Source: Acinetobacter sp. A47
GTDB lineage: Bacteria; Pseudomonadota; Gammaproteobacteria; Pseudomonadales; Moraxellaceae
Assembly (NCBI RefSeq): GCF_000805455.1
Contig: NZ_JSUS01000024.1
Location: 1 to 64,000, forward strand
Direction: 5' to 3'
DNA: 64,000 bases
Part shown: piece by piece, positions 9,933 through 20,740 of the stretch
Layout: each line of letters starts with the position of its first letter
How positions within the stretch are numbered: position 1 is the first letter of the stretch
Position numbers and translations under genes: made by a program
Notes under the pieces: model-generated
The model's database searches: none
What the model was told of the DNA's origin: nothing
What the model saw: the letters and a program-made list of their open reading frames with translations, nothing else

Positions 9933-10285
9933 TCTGGGCGTACCGCAGTAACGGTCATTTCTACCAACACGTCAGGTGCATAGAGTTTAGATTCTACACA
10001 GGTCCGTGCCGGGGGATGGCCTTCTGCAATCCATGCATCCCATACTGCATTCATGGCCGCATAATCTTTTTCAATGTCTTTTAAAAAGATCAGTACAGAT
10101 AGAATATGGGTTTTATCTGTGCCGGCTTCTGCCAGTAAACGGTCAATATTGTCTAGGGTCTGCTGGGTCTGTGCTGCGACATCAACGCTGGTATCATCAG
10201 CCAGCTGGCCTGCCAGATGAACAAGATTCCCTGAAATTGCGACTTCGCAAAAACGTGATGTGACATGAAGTCGTTGCACCGACAT
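9929..10285 (-). CDS. RidA-family deaminase/enamine hydrolase
   Basis: A 118-residue YjgF/YER057c/UK114-type protein. Typical blocks are HLAGQLADD near residue 26, a mid-segment on oligomer contacts (TLDNIDRLLAEAG), and a C-terminal PARTCVESKLYAPDVLVEMTVTA in which the conserved Arg and Glu occur. Arg in PARTCVE is the substrate-binding arginine of active RidA members, so imine/enamine hydrolysis is plausible. It resembles the RidA 4-7 subfamilies rather than the archetype. Confidence 0.85.
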   Translation of the reverse strand: MSVQRLHVTSRFCEVAISGNLVHLAGQLADDTSVDVAAQTQQTLDNIDRLLAEAGTDKTHILSVLIFLKDIEKDYAAMNAVWDAWIAEGHPPARTCVESKLYAPDVLVEMTVTAVRPD

Positions 10286-10650
10286 AGTGATTTCCTAATC
10301 AAAAAATGTAGAGCAGTCATTGTACTTGATGCCGTTCAGCTGCAATGTAATTTTCTATGAATCAGGCGAAAAAAGTTGCTGTGAGCAGGCGATTGTTGCC
10401 CGAGCAGGGTACATGGTCGGTGGCGAGGGCGTGACATCGGGGCAGGAAAAAACACTAAAGAACATCGGAAGTGCCCTGTAATCTTGGGATTTGATCGTCA
10501 CACCAATCACAGGAGCAGTTGCTAAAAGCAAGGTTTTCTTTAGCAAGGCAAATAACAAGGATAATGTTACTGCGTTGCCTAGAGTACTGAAAACTGGATA
10601 AAAAGCAAACATAATTTTCAGCAGGGCAGGTATTTTTGTGTAAAGACCTG
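10286..10650. other. intergenic region without supported gene
   Basis: 365 bases between the RidA-family gene and dinB. A 101-codon minus-strand frame crosses it, but it overlaps the dinB end, has no ribosome site and shows no recognisable domain. Confidence 0.5.
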
Positions 10651-11721
10651 TCAGCGCCATAAAGACAGCTGTGATTCTGCCTGTATGGGCTGCAACTGAT
10701 AGACACCGACCCCAGCCAGACGGAATTCCAGCTCTGGGGCGATATACATCTCATCCAGTAGCTGCAGCACCACCTGCATCAGGTCGTGTTGCGATTGCAG
10801 AGGCTGTTTAAAGCTTTTGCTGTGTTGCAGTACCTGAAAATTTTTAAGCTTGAGCTTGACGGTCACCCCGCGTGCACTCAGCTGTTTCTTATTCAGGCTC
10901 CGCCATACCTGTTCGGTCAGAGGCTGCCATGTCTGGCTGCATTGGGAAAGGGTATAGTCATCATCAAAGGTAATCTCTTTGGAAATCTGCTGGCGTTCCC
11001 GTTCGGCCTTGACCGGGCGGTGATCGATACCTTGCGCATATAAGTACAGCTGTTTGCCATATTTACCAAAATGATGGATCAGGATGTTTTCGTCAATTTT
11101 TTGCAGATCACCCAGACTATGCAGGTTGAGCTGATGCAGCCGTTGCTGAGTCACCTTGCCGACACCGGGAATCTTGCTTAAGGCTAAATCCTGAATAAAC
11201 TGCAGCACCTGATGGGGCTTGATGACAAATAACCCATCGGGCTTGTTCCAGTCCGACGCGATTTTGGCCAGAAACTTATTGGGGGCAACACCCGCAGACG
11301 CCGTAAGGCCGGTGGCTGCCAGAATATCGGCACGGATGTGCGCCGCCACTTCGGTTGCACTCGGAATATTCTTTAAGTTTTCTGTCACATCCAGATAGGC
11401 TTCATCTAGGGATAAAGGTTCGATCAGGGCAGTATACTGCTGAAAAATCTGATGAATCTGGGCTGATACGGCACGGTATTTTTCAAAGTTGGGTTCGATC
11501 ACGACCACGTGTGGACAGAGCTTTTTGGCTTGTCCCATCGACATGGCAGAACGGAGACCATAAACACGGGCGGGATAGGAGGCCGCGGCGATTACGGCAC
11601 GGGGGTGATGGGAAGAGACCACCACCGGTTGATCTTTCAGCTCCGGCCGTTCCCTGAGCTCGACGGATGCATAAAAGGCATCCATGTCGATATGGATAAT
11701 CTTCCGTAGTTCATTTGGCAT
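10651..11721 (-). CDS. dinB: DNA polymerase IV (Y family)
   Basis: A 356-residue Y-family translesion polymerase. Catalytic acidic residues are visible in [12 protein letters not shown] near the N-terminus and in SLDEAYLD near residue 105. The helix-hairpin-helix segment ([15 protein letters not shown]) and the little-finger domain follow. It copies past damaged bases at the cost of fidelity. Its start overlaps the end of the upstream GH25 gene by 11 bases, so the two are probably co-transcribed. No LexA box was recognised; Acinetobacter lacks a classical LexA. Confidence 0.92.
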   Translation of the reverse strand: MPNELRKIIHIDMDAFYASVELRERPELKDQPVVVSSHHPRAVIAAASYPARVYGLRSAMSMGQAKKLCPHVVVIEPNFEKYRAVSAQIHQIFQQYTALIEPLSLDEAYLDVTENLKNIPSATEVAAHIRADILAATGLTASAGVAPNKFLAKIASDWNKPDGLFVIKPHQVLQFIQDLALSKIPGVGKVTQQRLHQLNLHSLGDLQKIDENILIHHFGKYGKQLYLYAQGIDHRPVKAERERQQISKEITFDDDYTLSQCSQTWQPLTEQVWRSLNKKQLSARGVTVKLKLKNFQVLQHSKSFKQPLQSQHDLMQVVLQLLDEMYIAPELEFRLAGVGVYQLQPIQAESQLSLWR

Positions 11722-12472
11722 CTTGAATGTCTTGCTGTTTCAGGAAAATCCGCCACTGTTTTGGCGATCCTGTATAGACATTGAGGTCAACCGCTTTGGG
11801 GATACCGGTAATCTTGCCCTGACTGCTATGTTGCCAGAACATCCACGGACGTCCATCTTTCAGTTCCGGCTTGCCCTCATAATCTCTGACCCAGAGCGGG
11901 GTTTCAGTGAAATTTCCCATCAAGACAATATGATAAAAGCTTTTGGATATATAAAAGATCGGCTGCTTGCCATAATGCTGATGCAGTTGATCATGTATGA
12001 CCTGAATTTCCTTCAGTAACTGCTCTTTGGTATAGGTATTGATACAGTTGCTGTCATATTCGAGGTCAATTGCAGGCGGCAGGGCATCGGCCTTGTTGGG
12101 TACGGTGGCAATAAAATTTTCAGCCTGTATTTTACCATCACGGCATAAACGGTAGAAATGATAGGCGCCGACATGTAGACCCCGTTCGCGTGCCTTGAGC
12201 CAGTTTTGCTGAAAAGCCGGATCACGGAAATCACCGCCTTCCGTCGCTTTAAGATACACAAACTGGTAGTGCAGGGGAGAGATTTTCTGCCAGTTAATCT
12301 CCCCCTGATGATGTGAAACATCAAAGCCGCGAATGGAATAATCCTGTGCAACTGCGCGTTTTTGATAGAACAGCCCGAAGTAACTGACCACGCCCAGCAT
12401 GACGGCTAAACCGATACTGGCACAGGTCGGATAATGTCGGGTGAATGAGGATGCCGCAGATGTCTTTGCCAT
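11711..12472 (-). CDS. GH25-family lysozyme, membrane-anchored
   Basis: A 253-residue protein with one N-terminal hydrophobic helix (about residues 17-37) and a glycoside hydrolase 25 domain. The catalytic site blocks are [13 protein letters not shown] near residue 49 and [10 protein letters not shown] near residue 134. YLKATEG and HVGAYHFYR are also characteristic. Members are N-acetylmuramidases. The helix suggests a periplasm-facing enzyme tethered to the inner membrane. It lies directly upstream of dinB and overlaps it. Confidence 0.85.
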   Translation of the reverse strand: MAKTSAASSFTRHYPTCASIGLAVMLGVVSYFGLFYQKRAVAQDYSIRGFDVSHHQGEINWQKISPLHYQFVYLKATEGGDFRDPAFQQNWLKARERGLHVGAYHFYRLCRDGKIQAENFIATVPNKADALPPAIDLEYDSNCINTYTKEQLLKEIQVIHDQLHQHYGKQPIFYISKSFYHIVLMGNFTETPLWVRDYEGKPELKDGRPWMFWQHSSQGKITGIPKAVDLNVYTGSPKQWRIFLKQQDIQDAK

Positions 12473-12676
12473 ATTGTCCGTGTATATGCAGGGTTTAGCG
12501 AAGCGCCAGATTTACAGGTTTGCTCATAGCGCAATTGTACCCGTTTCGCCCGGGTATTGACCACCTGAGGAGCAGATTGTTGTACAAACCGATAGTCCCC
12601 CGCAGTTTCAGCAGCAGGCTTGGGAACCCTCTTTTGGCTTGGCCTGCCACTGCTGTCTATACCGTGGCTGATTGAT

Positions 12677-14065
12677 CTACTCTGTTGTTTCTTTAGGGAT
12701 TTGCCAAAATACCAGTGCGGTCAGGATATTGATACATCCCATCGCAATCAGGGTGGCATGGAATGCTGTCGCAAGTGATGCGGTTGCAAAATATTGACCA
12801 AAAACATTGATCAGTGTCCCTGCCAGTGCAACCCCGATACTCATGGATAACATCATGATCATCGACAGGAAACTATTGCCGCTGCTGGCATCCTGTTGTG
12901 GCAAGTCCTTCAGGGTCAGGGTATTCATGCCGACAAACTGGAGGGAGTTAAGCGTACCGAAAATAAATAGATGCAGGATTTTCAGCCACAGCGGGGTCGC
13001 TGCGGTCATCAGGGAAAAACTGGCAATACACAACCCGACCAGGAAGGTATTGCTTAACAGGAAACGGCGATACCCCACGCGCTGGATCAATGGGCGAACA
13101 ATGGGCTTGGAAAATAATGAACCCAATACCATTGGGATCATCATTAAACCGGTCATAAACGGCTCCAAGCCAAATGCGACCTGTAACATTAACGGTAAAA
13201 TAAACGGAATGGCATTACTGCCTAGACGGGCGAAAAAATTGCCCAGAATCCCGATCGAGAAAATCTTGTAGCGAAACAGCCGTCCATGGAACAGGGCATT
13301 CTGATGGTTATGGGCGTGGTAGGCATAAGCCACCGCCGCGATCAGGCCACCTCCCAACAGGCTTAAGCTGACCAGACGTGAATATTGTGGTGCCGCAATA
13401 TTTTCAATCCCCAAAGACAGACCGACCATTGCCACCATTAACAGGATAAATCCTCCCAGATCAAACGACTTTACAGTGGGTTCCTTCCGGTTAGGCATAA
13501 CCTTGAGGGTCATGATCATGCCGAGAATGCCCATCGGAATATTGATCAGGAAAATCCAGTGCCAGGTCGTGACTTCTACCAGCCAGCCGCCCAGGGTAGG
13601 CCCCATGAGTGGGCCAACCAGTCCGGCAAGGCTCATCAGGCTCATGGCAGAAAGAAACTGCGAGCGAGGAATGATTTTTAACAGGGCCAGACGTCCTACT
13701 GGCATCAGTAAGGCACCTCCGATGCCCTGAATAACCCGGAAAAACAGCAGTTGTTCCAGATTCTGGGACAAGCCACAACCCAGTGAGGCCAGACTGAAAA
13801 TGACCATGGAGCTCAGGTAAATGTTACGGATACCGAAGCGGTCTGCCAGCCAGCCACTCAGGGGAATACAGGCTGCGACAGACAACACATAGGCCACAAT
13901 GACACCATGCATTTGCAGGGGATTTTCATTGAGTTGTACGGCCATGGCCGGAATTGCAGTGTTTACAATAGTGGTGTCCAGTGCCTGCATAAAAAAGCCA
14001 ATGGAGACCAGCAGCACCAGTAAGCGAAATTCGGGTTGGACAGCTTGATGGGTTGTCGTTGTCAT
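12677..14065 (-). CDS. MFS multidrug efflux transporter, DHA2 family
   Basis: A 462-residue integral membrane protein with about fourteen hydrophobic helices. The DHA2 signature LDTTIVNTAIPAM near residue 30 and the motif A loop GWLADRFGIRN place it with EmrB/QacA-type drug exporters. The length is slightly short of EmrB. No membrane-fusion partner is encoded alongside, so it may act alone. The start ATG lies after an AT-rich spacer. The substrate is unknown. Confidence 0.88.
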   Translation of the reverse strand: MTTTTHQAVQPEFRLLVLLVSIGFFMQALDTTIVNTAIPAMAVQLNENPLQMHGVIVAYVLSVAACIPLSGWLADRFGIRNIYLSSMVIFSLASLGCGLSQNLEQLLFFRVIQGIGGALLMPVGRLALLKIIPRSQFLSAMSLMSLAGLVGPLMGPTLGGWLVEVTTWHWIFLINIPMGILGMIMTLKVMPNRKEPTVKSFDLGGFILLMVAMVGLSLGIENIAAPQYSRLVSLSLLGGGLIAAVAYAYHAHNHQNALFHGRLFRYKIFSIGILGNFFARLGSNAIPFILPLMLQVAFGLEPFMTGLMMIPMVLGSLFSKPIVRPLIQRVGYRRFLLSNTFLVGLCIASFSLMTAATPLWLKILHLFIFGTLNSLQFVGMNTLTLKDLPQQDASSGNSFLSMIMMLSMSIGVALAGTLINVFGQYFATASLATAFHATLIAMGCINILTALVFWQIPKETTE

Positions 14066-14253
14066 GAGCCTTGACGATTAAAAAGTCAGCTTTAGTTTAA
14101 TGCAACTGCGCACCAAATAAAGATAAAAATTGTCAAGGCCGGATCATGCCGGGGTGAGGAAAAGTAGGCCTTGCGACGAGATATCGGGGTCATCCCGAAC
14201 AGCGATGCCTATAAACAGCGGGTCGTGGTGATCCGCCGTTTTGATCTGGGCAA

Positions 14254-14880
14254 TTAAACTTCGATATGGGTCGGGGCATTCAGGTTGCGAATGACGTTGG
14301 AAATCTGCTCAAGATTATCGCAAATAATGACCTTGGCACGATGCTGGGGGGGCAAGAACCCTTCTTCAACGGCATGATCCAGCTGGGCAATCAGTGCATC
14401 ATAAAAACGGTTCACGTTATAGATAATCATCGGTTTCTGGTGCTGGTTGAGCTGCCCCCAGGTTGCAATTTCCAGAATTTCCTCAAAGGTACCCAAACCG
14501 CCGGGCAAGGCAATAAAGGCGCTGGCACGATCTGCCATCAGGGCTTTACGTTCATGCATGGTCTGTACAATGTGCAGTTCGGTCAGGCGATGATGGGCAA
14601 TTTCATAATCCAGCATAAATTCGGGAATCACGCCGACCACTTCACCGCCATGTTCCAGTACGGTATCTGCGACCTGACCCATTAATCCGATGCTGGCTCC
14701 GCCATAGACGATACCAAAACCCTGACTGGCAATATGCTGGGCCAGTTCGATGGCCTTGTCCCGATAAATCGGCCGGTTGCCGGTACGGGAGCCACAATAC
14801 AGTGCAATAAGGGATTGGGTGGTTTTGATGGGAGTCGGGCTAATGGTTTTGTTTTCAGTCATTATTAGTACACTATTCAT
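14254..14880 (-). CDS. LOG-family protein, nucleoside monophosphate phosphoribohydrolase
   Basis: A 208-residue Rossmann-fold protein of the TIGR00730/LOG family. The signature PGGLGTFEEIL is near residue 127 and YGGASIGLMG near residue 60. Family members cleave the N-glycosidic bond of nucleoside 5'-monophosphates, including cytokinin forms. The bacterial role is probably nucleotide clean-up. ATG at 14880 is taken with AGGTGA about ten bases upstream; a second in-frame ATG at 14862 is possible. Confidence 0.85.
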   Translation of the reverse strand: MNSVLIMTENKTISPTPIKTTQSLIALYCGSRTGNRPIYRDKAIELAQHIASQGFGIVYGGASIGLMGQVADTVLEHGGEVVGVIPEFMLDYEIAHHRLTELHIVQTMHERKALMADRASAFIALPGGLGTFEEILEIATWGQLNQHQKPMIIYNVNRFYDALIAQLDHAVEEGFLPPQHRAKVIICDNLEQISNVIRNLNAPTHIEV

Positions 14881-15076
14881 TCGTTTATTTTCACCTTATC
14901 ATTTTCGTTGTGCTTGTCTAGGCTAATTGAGGTTTATGACAGTTTTATGCACATTTTACATACAAAGCTTTTTGTAACGTCTGGAAAGAATTTGCAAACA
15001 ACCTCAACATAAAAAGGATGAATTTCAGCGAAATCTTGCCTATACTGAAAATCCTTTTATTAATCTATGTACCTCT

Positions 15077-15208
15077 ATGAGTAGTGGTTGTTGTCGCTCC
15101 GCATTGTTCTTATTCCCTAAAAAAAATGTTTTGGCTGGTCATGCCAATCTTTTAAAAATCCAACTTCATAACAATATTGCTGATTTTGCAGAGGAGTCAC
15201 ATCAATGA
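15077..15208 (+). CDS. possible 43-codon leader ORF coupled to the TerC gene
   Basis: An open frame of 43 codons (starts [13 protein letters not shown]) whose TGA overlaps the next ATG as ATGA. That geometry allows translational coupling. It could be chance, because no ribosome site stands out before its ATG and there is no known family. It is listed because the overlap is exact and the 320-base leader is otherwise empty. Confidence 0.2.
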   Translation: MSSGCCRSALFLFPKKNVLAGHANLLKIQLHNNIADFAEESHQ

Positions 15209-16788
15209 TTCTGGAATGGATGTCTGACCCCGCTGCATGGGTTGGTTTGGCAACATTGGTGGTGCTTGAAATTGTACTCGGTATTGATAACCTTGTTTTT
15301 ATTGCAATTCTGGCAGAAAAACTACCACCTGAACAACGCAACGCTGCTCGTAGACTCGGTCTGATACTTGCCCTGTTAATGCGACTGGTGCTGCTGGCCT
15401 CGATTGCATGGGTGGTGACCTTAACCGAACCATTGTTCCATATTTTCGACCATCCGTTCTCTGGCCGTGACCTGATTTTACTGTTTGGTGGTGTGTTCCT
15501 GCTGTTTAAGGGCACCATGGAACTACACGAACGCATTGAAGGCAAACAGGCACTCAAGGAAGAAAATCCGGTACATGCCGTCTTCTGGATGGTGGTTGTC
15601 CAGATTGTGGTGCTTGATGCGGTGTTCTCGCTAGACAGTGTGATTACGGCTGTCGGTATGGTGAAAGAGCTTTCCATCATGATGATTGCGGTGACCATTG
15701 CAATCGGTATCATGTTGCTGGCTTCACGCCCGTTGATGGACTTTGTCAACAAGCATCCGACCGTGGTGATCCTGTGTCTGGGCTTCCTGATGATGATCGG
15801 TTTCTCACTGGTGGTTGAAGGCTTTGGCTTCCATATACCTAAAGGTTACCTGTACGCAGCAATCGGTTTCTCGGTACTGGTGGAAATGGTCAACCAGACC
15901 ATGCGCCGTAATCAGGAAAAACTGGTCACGACCACAGACTTGCGTTATCGCACTGCTTCTGCGGTATTGCGTATGCTCGGCAATAAAGGCAATGGCAATG
16001 AAAGCCAGAACAATGAAGCTGAAGATGTACTGGCCACCCAGGCCTATGCCAATGAAGTCTTTGATGAAGACACCGGGGTGTATCACAGCGTTCTGGTGCA
16101 GGGGGTACTGGGCTTGTCCGAGCGTCCGGTCAAGTCGGTGATGACACCACGCCCGGAGCTGGAATGGCTAGACCTTGAGGATGATCCGGCCGAACTGAAA
16201 GAACGCCTGATGGCCATGACCCATTCACGTCTGATCATTGCACGTGGTGAGCTGGACAATATTGAAGGCATTGTTTTAACCCATAAAGTCCTGAATGAAT
16301 ACATCGAAACAGGCACCATCGATTTCAGCAAACATTTGCGTGAACCGGTGATCGTGCATGAAAATGCGCAAGTGCTGATGGTCATGGAGCAGTTACGTCA
16401 GGCGCCACTGCAAATGGCGATTGTACTGAACGAATACGGTTCAATTGAAGGGATTGCAACGCCGATTGATGTCTTAGAGGCAATTGCAGGTGAATTCCCT
16501 GATGAAGATGAGCTGGAAGCAACCGCAGAAAGCCTAGATGACGGTTCCATGTTGCTGGAAGGCTCAACGGACATTCGCCATGTCTCCTTGTTACTGGGTA
16601 AAGATTTAGTCGATGAGAGCGAAGAATACTCGACATTGTCGGGCTATATCCTGTTCCATCTCGGCCGCTTGCCTGAAAATGGAGACATGATTGAAGCCGA
16701 TGGTTACCGCTTTGAAGTGGTCACCATGGATGGGCACAAGATCGAGAAAGTGCGCATTATTGCCAAAGAGAAACCTGAGCGCGGGTAA
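15205..16788 (+). CDS. TerC-family membrane protein with CBS and CorC domains
   Basis: A 527-residue YegH/YoaE-type protein. Residues 1-235 form a TerC module with seven or so helices and the acidic motif GIDNLVFI near residue 27, plus [15 protein letters not shown] near residue 138. These aspartates line the metal path in the family. Two CBS repeats follow (about 310-425), and the C-terminus (about 435-520) is a CorC/HlyC-type domain. Members are linked to metal ion efflux, often manganese or tellurite resistance. Start chosen by GAGGAGTCACATCAATG. No yybP-ykoY riboswitch was recognised upstream. Confidence 0.88.
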   Translation: MILEWMSDPAAWVGLATLVVLEIVLGIDNLVFIAILAEKLPPEQRNAARRLGLILALLMRLVLLASIAWVVTLTEPLFHIFDHPFSGRDLILLFGGVFLLFKGTMELHERIEGKQALKEENPVHAVFWMVVVQIVVLDAVFSLDSVITAVGMVKELSIMMIAVTIAIGIMLLASRPLMDFVNKHPTVVILCLGFLMMIGFSLVVEGFGFHIPKGYLYAAIGFSVLVEMVNQTMRRNQEKLVTTTDLRYRTASAVLRMLGNKGNGNESQNNEAEDVLATQAYANEVFDEDTGVYHSVLVQGVLGLSERPVKSVMTPRPELEWLDLEDDPAELKERLMAMTHSRLIIARGELDNIEGIVLTHKVLNEYIETGTIDFSKHLREPVIVHENAQVLMVMEQLRQAPLQMAIVLNEYGSIEGIATPIDVLEAIAGEFPDEDELEATAESLDDGSMLLEGSTDIRHVSLLLGKDLVDESEEYSTLSGYILFHLGRLPENGDMIEADGYRFEVVTMDGHKIEKVRIIAKEKPERG

Positions 16789-16890
16789 ACCCGGCCTGGT
16801 ACCGGTTTTATAAGGCCCGGCGCCTAAGAGGTTGCATACGCCATGCCTCGCCGGCTGTGGCCTGAAAAATAAAGCGCTATTATCCGGATA

Positions 16891-16935
16891 GCCCTGAGAT
16901 GGTTGTTGCATTGCAATGACTGATCTCGGGGCTAT
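16891..16935 (+). terminator. imperfect terminator after the TerC gene
   Basis: AGCCCTGAGAT can pair with ATCTCGGGGCT (one GU pair) across a loop of about 20 bases, followed by ATTTTT. Confidence 0.45.
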
Positions 16936-16953
16936 TTTTATCAGAGAGGAAAA

Positions 16954-17424
16954 ATGATGTCGTTACAACCATGTCCTTGTGGTCAGGGGCAATATGCCGT
17001 GTGCTGCCAGCCGTTGCACTTAAAACAGCGACAGGCTGAACATGCCGAGCAACTGATGCGTTCGCGTTATAGTGCCTTTGCCTTGCAGCAGGTTGACTAT
17101 ATCTTGGAGACGACTGCTCTGGGGCAGCAACCTGCTTTAGACCGTGCCGCAATTGCGGACTGGAGCCAGTCCAATCAATGGCTGCAACTGGACGTAATCC
17201 GGCATCAGCCTAAACTGGATAAAACCCATGCGCTGGTTGAGTTCAAGGCACATTATCATGATGGTAAACAAGCCCATGTTCATCATGAGATTTCACATTT
17301 TGTGCTGCATCAACAGCAGTGGTATTTTCTTGATCCGACGCTGGATATGCAAATCACCATGAAACAACCCTGTATTTGTGGCTCGGGGAAAAAATTTAAG
17401 CAATGTTGTGCACAATTCATCTAA
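16954..17424 (+). CDS. YchJ-family SEC-C zinc protein
   Basis: A 156-residue UPF0225/YchJ protein. The N-terminal zinc motif is CPCGQGQYAVCC (residues 7-18), and the C-terminal SEC-C motif is CICGSGKKFKQCC. Between them lies an NTF2-like YchJ middle domain with LMRSRYSAFA. SEC-C motifs bind zinc and are shared with SecA, but the cellular role of YchJ is not established. The ATG follows GAGAGGAAAA. It lies 52 bases before the TRIC gene and may share its transcript. Confidence 0.88.
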   Translation: MMSLQPCPCGQGQYAVCCQPLHLKQRQAEHAEQLMRSRYSAFALQQVDYILETTALGQQPALDRAAIADWSQSNQWLQLDVIRHQPKLDKTHALVEFKAHYHDGKQAHVHHEISHFVLHQQQWYFLDPTLDMQITMKQPCICGSGKKFKQCCAQFI

Positions 17425-17476
17425 GTTTGACTTAAAATAGCGCACACTTTTATGCCTGATTTAGGGATGTAGGCAG

Positions 17477-18121
17477 ATGTTACTCACCGTAATTTATATT
17501 ATTGCCATTACTGCGGAAGCCATGACCGGTGCATTGTCAGCGGGACGACGCAGTATGGACTGGTTTGGTGTGGTGCTGATTGCCTGTGTCACGGCCTTGG
17601 GGGGCGGTTCGGTACGTGATGTGCTGCTCGGGCATTATCCCCTGACCTGGGTGAAACATCCTGAATATCTGGTGCTTACCTGCGCTGCCGCCTTTGTCAC
17701 TATTATCATTGCCAAGTGGATGCGTCATTTGCGCAACATCTTTTTGGTGCTGGATGCTTTAGGCCTGATTGGCTTTACCATTATTGGCTGCCAGATTGCC
17801 TTGTCGATGGGACATGGTTTTGTGGTGTCTGCGGTGGCAGGGGTATTAACCGGAGTATCGGGCGGGATCTTGCGTGATATCCTGTGTAATGACGTGCCCT
17901 TAGTGTTCCGGCGTGAACTGTATGCCAGTATTTCCTTTGTTGCAGTTATCTGTTACTGGGTTTGTCTGCAAGTGGGGTTACCACACGATCTGACCGTCAT
18001 TTTTACGCTGGTGTTTGGCTTTACCTTACGACTGATTGCGATTTATTTTGGTCTGGAAATGCCGAAATTTATCTATAAAGAGGATGATGCAGAATCGGCC
18101 TCCTCTACAGATGAGCATTGA
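17477..18121 (+). CDS. TRIC-type trimeric cation channel (UPF0126)
   Basis: A 214-residue inner-membrane protein with seven hydrophobic helices. The two repeated UPF0126 motifs are seen: GGGSVRDVLLGHYPL near residue 42 and a second GGILRDILCNDVP near residue 127. Prokaryotic TRIC proteins form trimeric potassium-permeable channels. Start ATG follows GGGATGTAGGCAG. The tail is acidic (EDDAESASSTDEH). Confidence 0.85.
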   Translation: MLLTVIYIIAITAEAMTGALSAGRRSMDWFGVVLIACVTALGGGSVRDVLLGHYPLTWVKHPEYLVLTCAAAFVTIIIAKWMRHLRNIFLVLDALGLIGFTIIGCQIALSMGHGFVVSAVAGVLTGVSGGILRDILCNDVPLVFRRELYASISFVAVICYWVCLQVGLPHDLTVIFTLVFGFTLRLIAIYFGLEMPKFIYKEDDAESASSTDEH

Positions 18122-18363
18122 TCTGCCTCCGGCAAAACCTAAGCTAGGTAATAAGAAATCAATAATAATAAAAAATGATCTTGAATGGCGGCTTTATCAC
18201 TTATCGTCCGCCTCAGCATGATGAATGTTTAAGTTTTGAGGTCTTGTAATCTTCCTGAGACACCATTTGACGTTTAAACAACAACAAGGGCTTGTCACAA
18301 CGCCTGCATCCACATAGCATACAAAACATTGACGATCACAATGATTTTGGATGACTTGCTGAA

Positions 18364-20583
18364 ATGACCAGCCTTGCACATCATGCAACAGAAAACCGTT
18401 CCGTAGCCGAATTCACCGAGCAGGCTTACCTGAACTATGCCATGTACGTGATTATGGATCGTGCATTGCCGCATATCAGTGATGGTTTAAAGCCTGTACA
18501 ACGCCGTATTGTTTATGCAATGAGCGAGCTGGGACTAAAGTCGACCGGCAAGCCGAAAAAATCGGCCCGTACCGTGGGGGATGTACTGGGTAAATATCAT
18601 CCGCATGGTGACTCGGCGTGTTACGAGGCCATGGTCCTGATGGCACAGCCTTTTAGTTACCGTTATCCACTGGTAGAAGGTCAGGGCAACTGGGGTTCTC
18701 CGGACGATCCGAAATCATTTGCCGCAATGCGTTATACCGAAGCCAAGCTGTCTGCCTATAGTGAATTGTTACTCAGCGAACTGGGCCAGGGCACCAGTGA
18801 GTGGCAAGACAACTTTGATGGCTCGTTGAAAGAACCGATTACCTTGCCTGCGCGTGTTCCCAATATTTTGCTAAATGGAACAACCGGTATTGCGGTAGGG
18901 ATGGCCACCGATATTCCCCCACACAACTTGCGTGAAGTGGTTAAGGGCACCATTGCGCTAATTCGTAACCCTGAAATTTCCGATAACAAACTGGCCGAGT
19001 ATATTCCTGCGCCAGACTTGCCGACCAAAGCGGAAATCATTACCCCGCCTGAAGAATTACTCAAAATTCAGACCACAGGCCGTGGCAGTTACCGTATGCG
19101 TGCCGTATATACGGTCGACAAAAATGAAATCGTGATAAGCGAATTACCTTATCAGGTGTCTGGTTCCAAGGTGATTACCCAGATTGCGGACCAGATGATT
19201 GCCAAAAAGTTACCGCTGGTCAGCGATGTCCGTGATGAGTCGGATCATCAGAATCCGACCCGTATCGTGATTGTATTACGTTCTAACCGTGTCGATGCCG
19301 AAACGGTGATGAGCCACCTATTTGCAACCACCGATCTGGAGTCCAGCTATCGTGTTAACCTGAACATGATCGGGGCTGATGGTCGTCCGCAAGTCAAATC
19401 TGTTCGCCGTATCCTGCTCGAATGGATCGAGATTCGTAAGCAAACCGTGACCCGCCGTTTGCAATATCATTTAAATAAAATTGAAAAACGCCTGCATATT
19501 CTGGCGGGGCTGTTAATTGCCTATCTGGATATTGATACGGTCATCCGGATTATTCGCGAAGAAGACCAGCCAAAACCGGTATTAATGCAGCATTTTGGTA
19601 TTGACGAGATTCAGGCCGAAGCGATTCTGGAGCTCAAACTGCGCCATTTGGCCAAGCTTGAAGAGATGGAAATTCGCCGGGAGCAGGAAGAACTGGAAGC
19701 CAAAGCGGCCATCATCCGTGAGCAACTGGCCAATCCGGAATCACTGAAAAACCTGATTATCAATGAATTGAAAGAAGACGCGAAAAAGTTTGGTGATGAT
19801 CGCCGTTCACCGATTGTGGCGCGTGCAGATGCGGTACAGATTAAAGAACAGGATTTAATGCCTGCTGAGCCTGTGACCGTTGTATTGTCGGAAGCCGGCT
19901 GGGTCCGTGCGGCCAAAGGGGCAGATGTTGATGCTGCCAACCTGAATTATCGTGCCGGTGACCAGTACCTGAGTCATGCAGTGGGTAAAACCAATCAGCG
20001 TGTCTATTTCCTGGATGAAACCGGGCGCAGTTATGCCTTGCCGATCAGCAGCCTGCCTTCGGCACGGGGACTGGGTGAACCGCTGAGCTCAAAACTTTCA
20101 CCGGCCAGTGGTGTTTCATTTATCCAGGTCTTTATTGATGAGGAGGGCAGTGAACTGCTTGCGACCAGTTCCAACGGTTATGGCTTCAAAAGTCAGGCTG
20201 CCCAGCTGGACACTAATGCCAAGGCCGGAAAAGCCTTTTTGACTGTGGCTGAAAATGCAACAGCCTTACCGCTATTGCCGATTCAACAGGCCACTCATGT
20301 TGCCATCCTCAGTTCATCAGGGCGTTTACTGATTATTGACTTGAGTGAACTGCCGGTTCTGAACAAAGGCAAGGGTAACAAGTTGATACAACTTGATGAA
20401 AAAGAGCAAATTTTATCCATGACAACCCTGACATTAGATGAAATAATCCAGATCGATGCAGGACAGCAGCACCTCAAGCTGAAAGGGGATGATCTTCAAA
20501 AATATCTAGGAAAAAGAGCAACAAAGGGGCAACTTTTACCACGTGGATATCAAAAAGCAAATAGACTCTTCATTCAGAGATAA
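18364..20583 (+). CDS. parC: DNA topoisomerase IV subunit A
   Basis: A 739-residue type IIA topoisomerase subunit that, with ParE, decatenates replicated chromosomes. The active-site tyrosine is Y124 in AMRYTEAKL. The quinolone-resistance region reads [12 protein letters not shown] with S84 and E88, so the usual quinolone-resistance substitutions are absent. C-terminal beta-pinwheel repeats follow after about residue 490. The length is that of ParC, not GyrA. About 240 bases without a gene precede it. parE is not adjacent. Confidence 0.95.
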   Translation: MTSLAHHATENRSVAEFTEQAYLNYAMYVIMDRALPHISDGLKPVQRRIVYAMSELGLKSTGKPKKSARTVGDVLGKYHPHGDSACYEAMVLMAQPFSYRYPLVEGQGNWGSPDDPKSFAAMRYTEAKLSAYSELLLSELGQGTSEWQDNFDGSLKEPITLPARVPNILLNGTTGIAVGMATDIPPHNLREVVKGTIALIRNPEISDNKLAEYIPAPDLPTKAEIITPPEELLKIQTTGRGSYRMRAVYTVDKNEIVISELPYQVSGSKVITQIADQMIAKKLPLVSDVRDESDHQNPTRIVIVLRSNRVDAETVMSHLFATTDLESSYRVNLNMIGADGRPQVKSVRRILLEWIEIRKQTVTRRLQYHLNKIEKRLHILAGLLIAYLDIDTVIRIIREEDQPKPVLMQHFGIDEIQAEAILELKLRHLAKLEEMEIRREQEELEAKAAIIREQLANPESLKNLIINELKEDAKKFGDDRRSPIVARADAVQIKEQDLMPAEPVTVVLSEAGWVRAAKGADVDAANLNYRAGDQYLSHAVGKTNQRVYFLDETGRSYALPISSLPSARGLGEPLSSKLSPASGVSFIQVFIDEEGSELLATSSNGYGFKSQAAQLDTNAKAGKAFLTVAENATALPLLPIQQATHVAILSSSGRLLIIDLSELPVLNKGKGNKLIQLDEKEQILSMTTLTLDEIIQIDAGQQHLKLKGDDLQKYLGKRATKGQLLPRGYQKANRLFIQR

Positions 20584-20740
20584 GGCTAGTATTCTGTGAT
20601 ACAAATACGTTATATATGACAATGTATTCATATTGTTTGGATAGGTTGACAGGGCAAATCACAAAGTTAAAAAAAATGTTTTGCCATGGAAAGTAACGTT
20701 GTTACATTTTTAAGGATTACCACTCGGAGATAAGGGCATT

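Noticed and set aside
10355..10660. 101-codon minus-strand ORF downstream of dinB
   Set aside because: No ribosome site, overlaps dinB and shows no domain; the hydrophobic start alone is not enough.
14171..14257. In-frame plus-strand stretch reading LRRDIGVIPNSDAYKQRVVVIRRFDLGN before a stop
   Set aside because: It looks like the C-terminus of a lost gene, but it is only 28 codons and no upstream part or family could be recognised.
14881..15204. yybP-ykoY manganese riboswitch before the TerC gene
   Set aside because: Characteristic loops were not recognised; only the small ORF remains as a possible leader.
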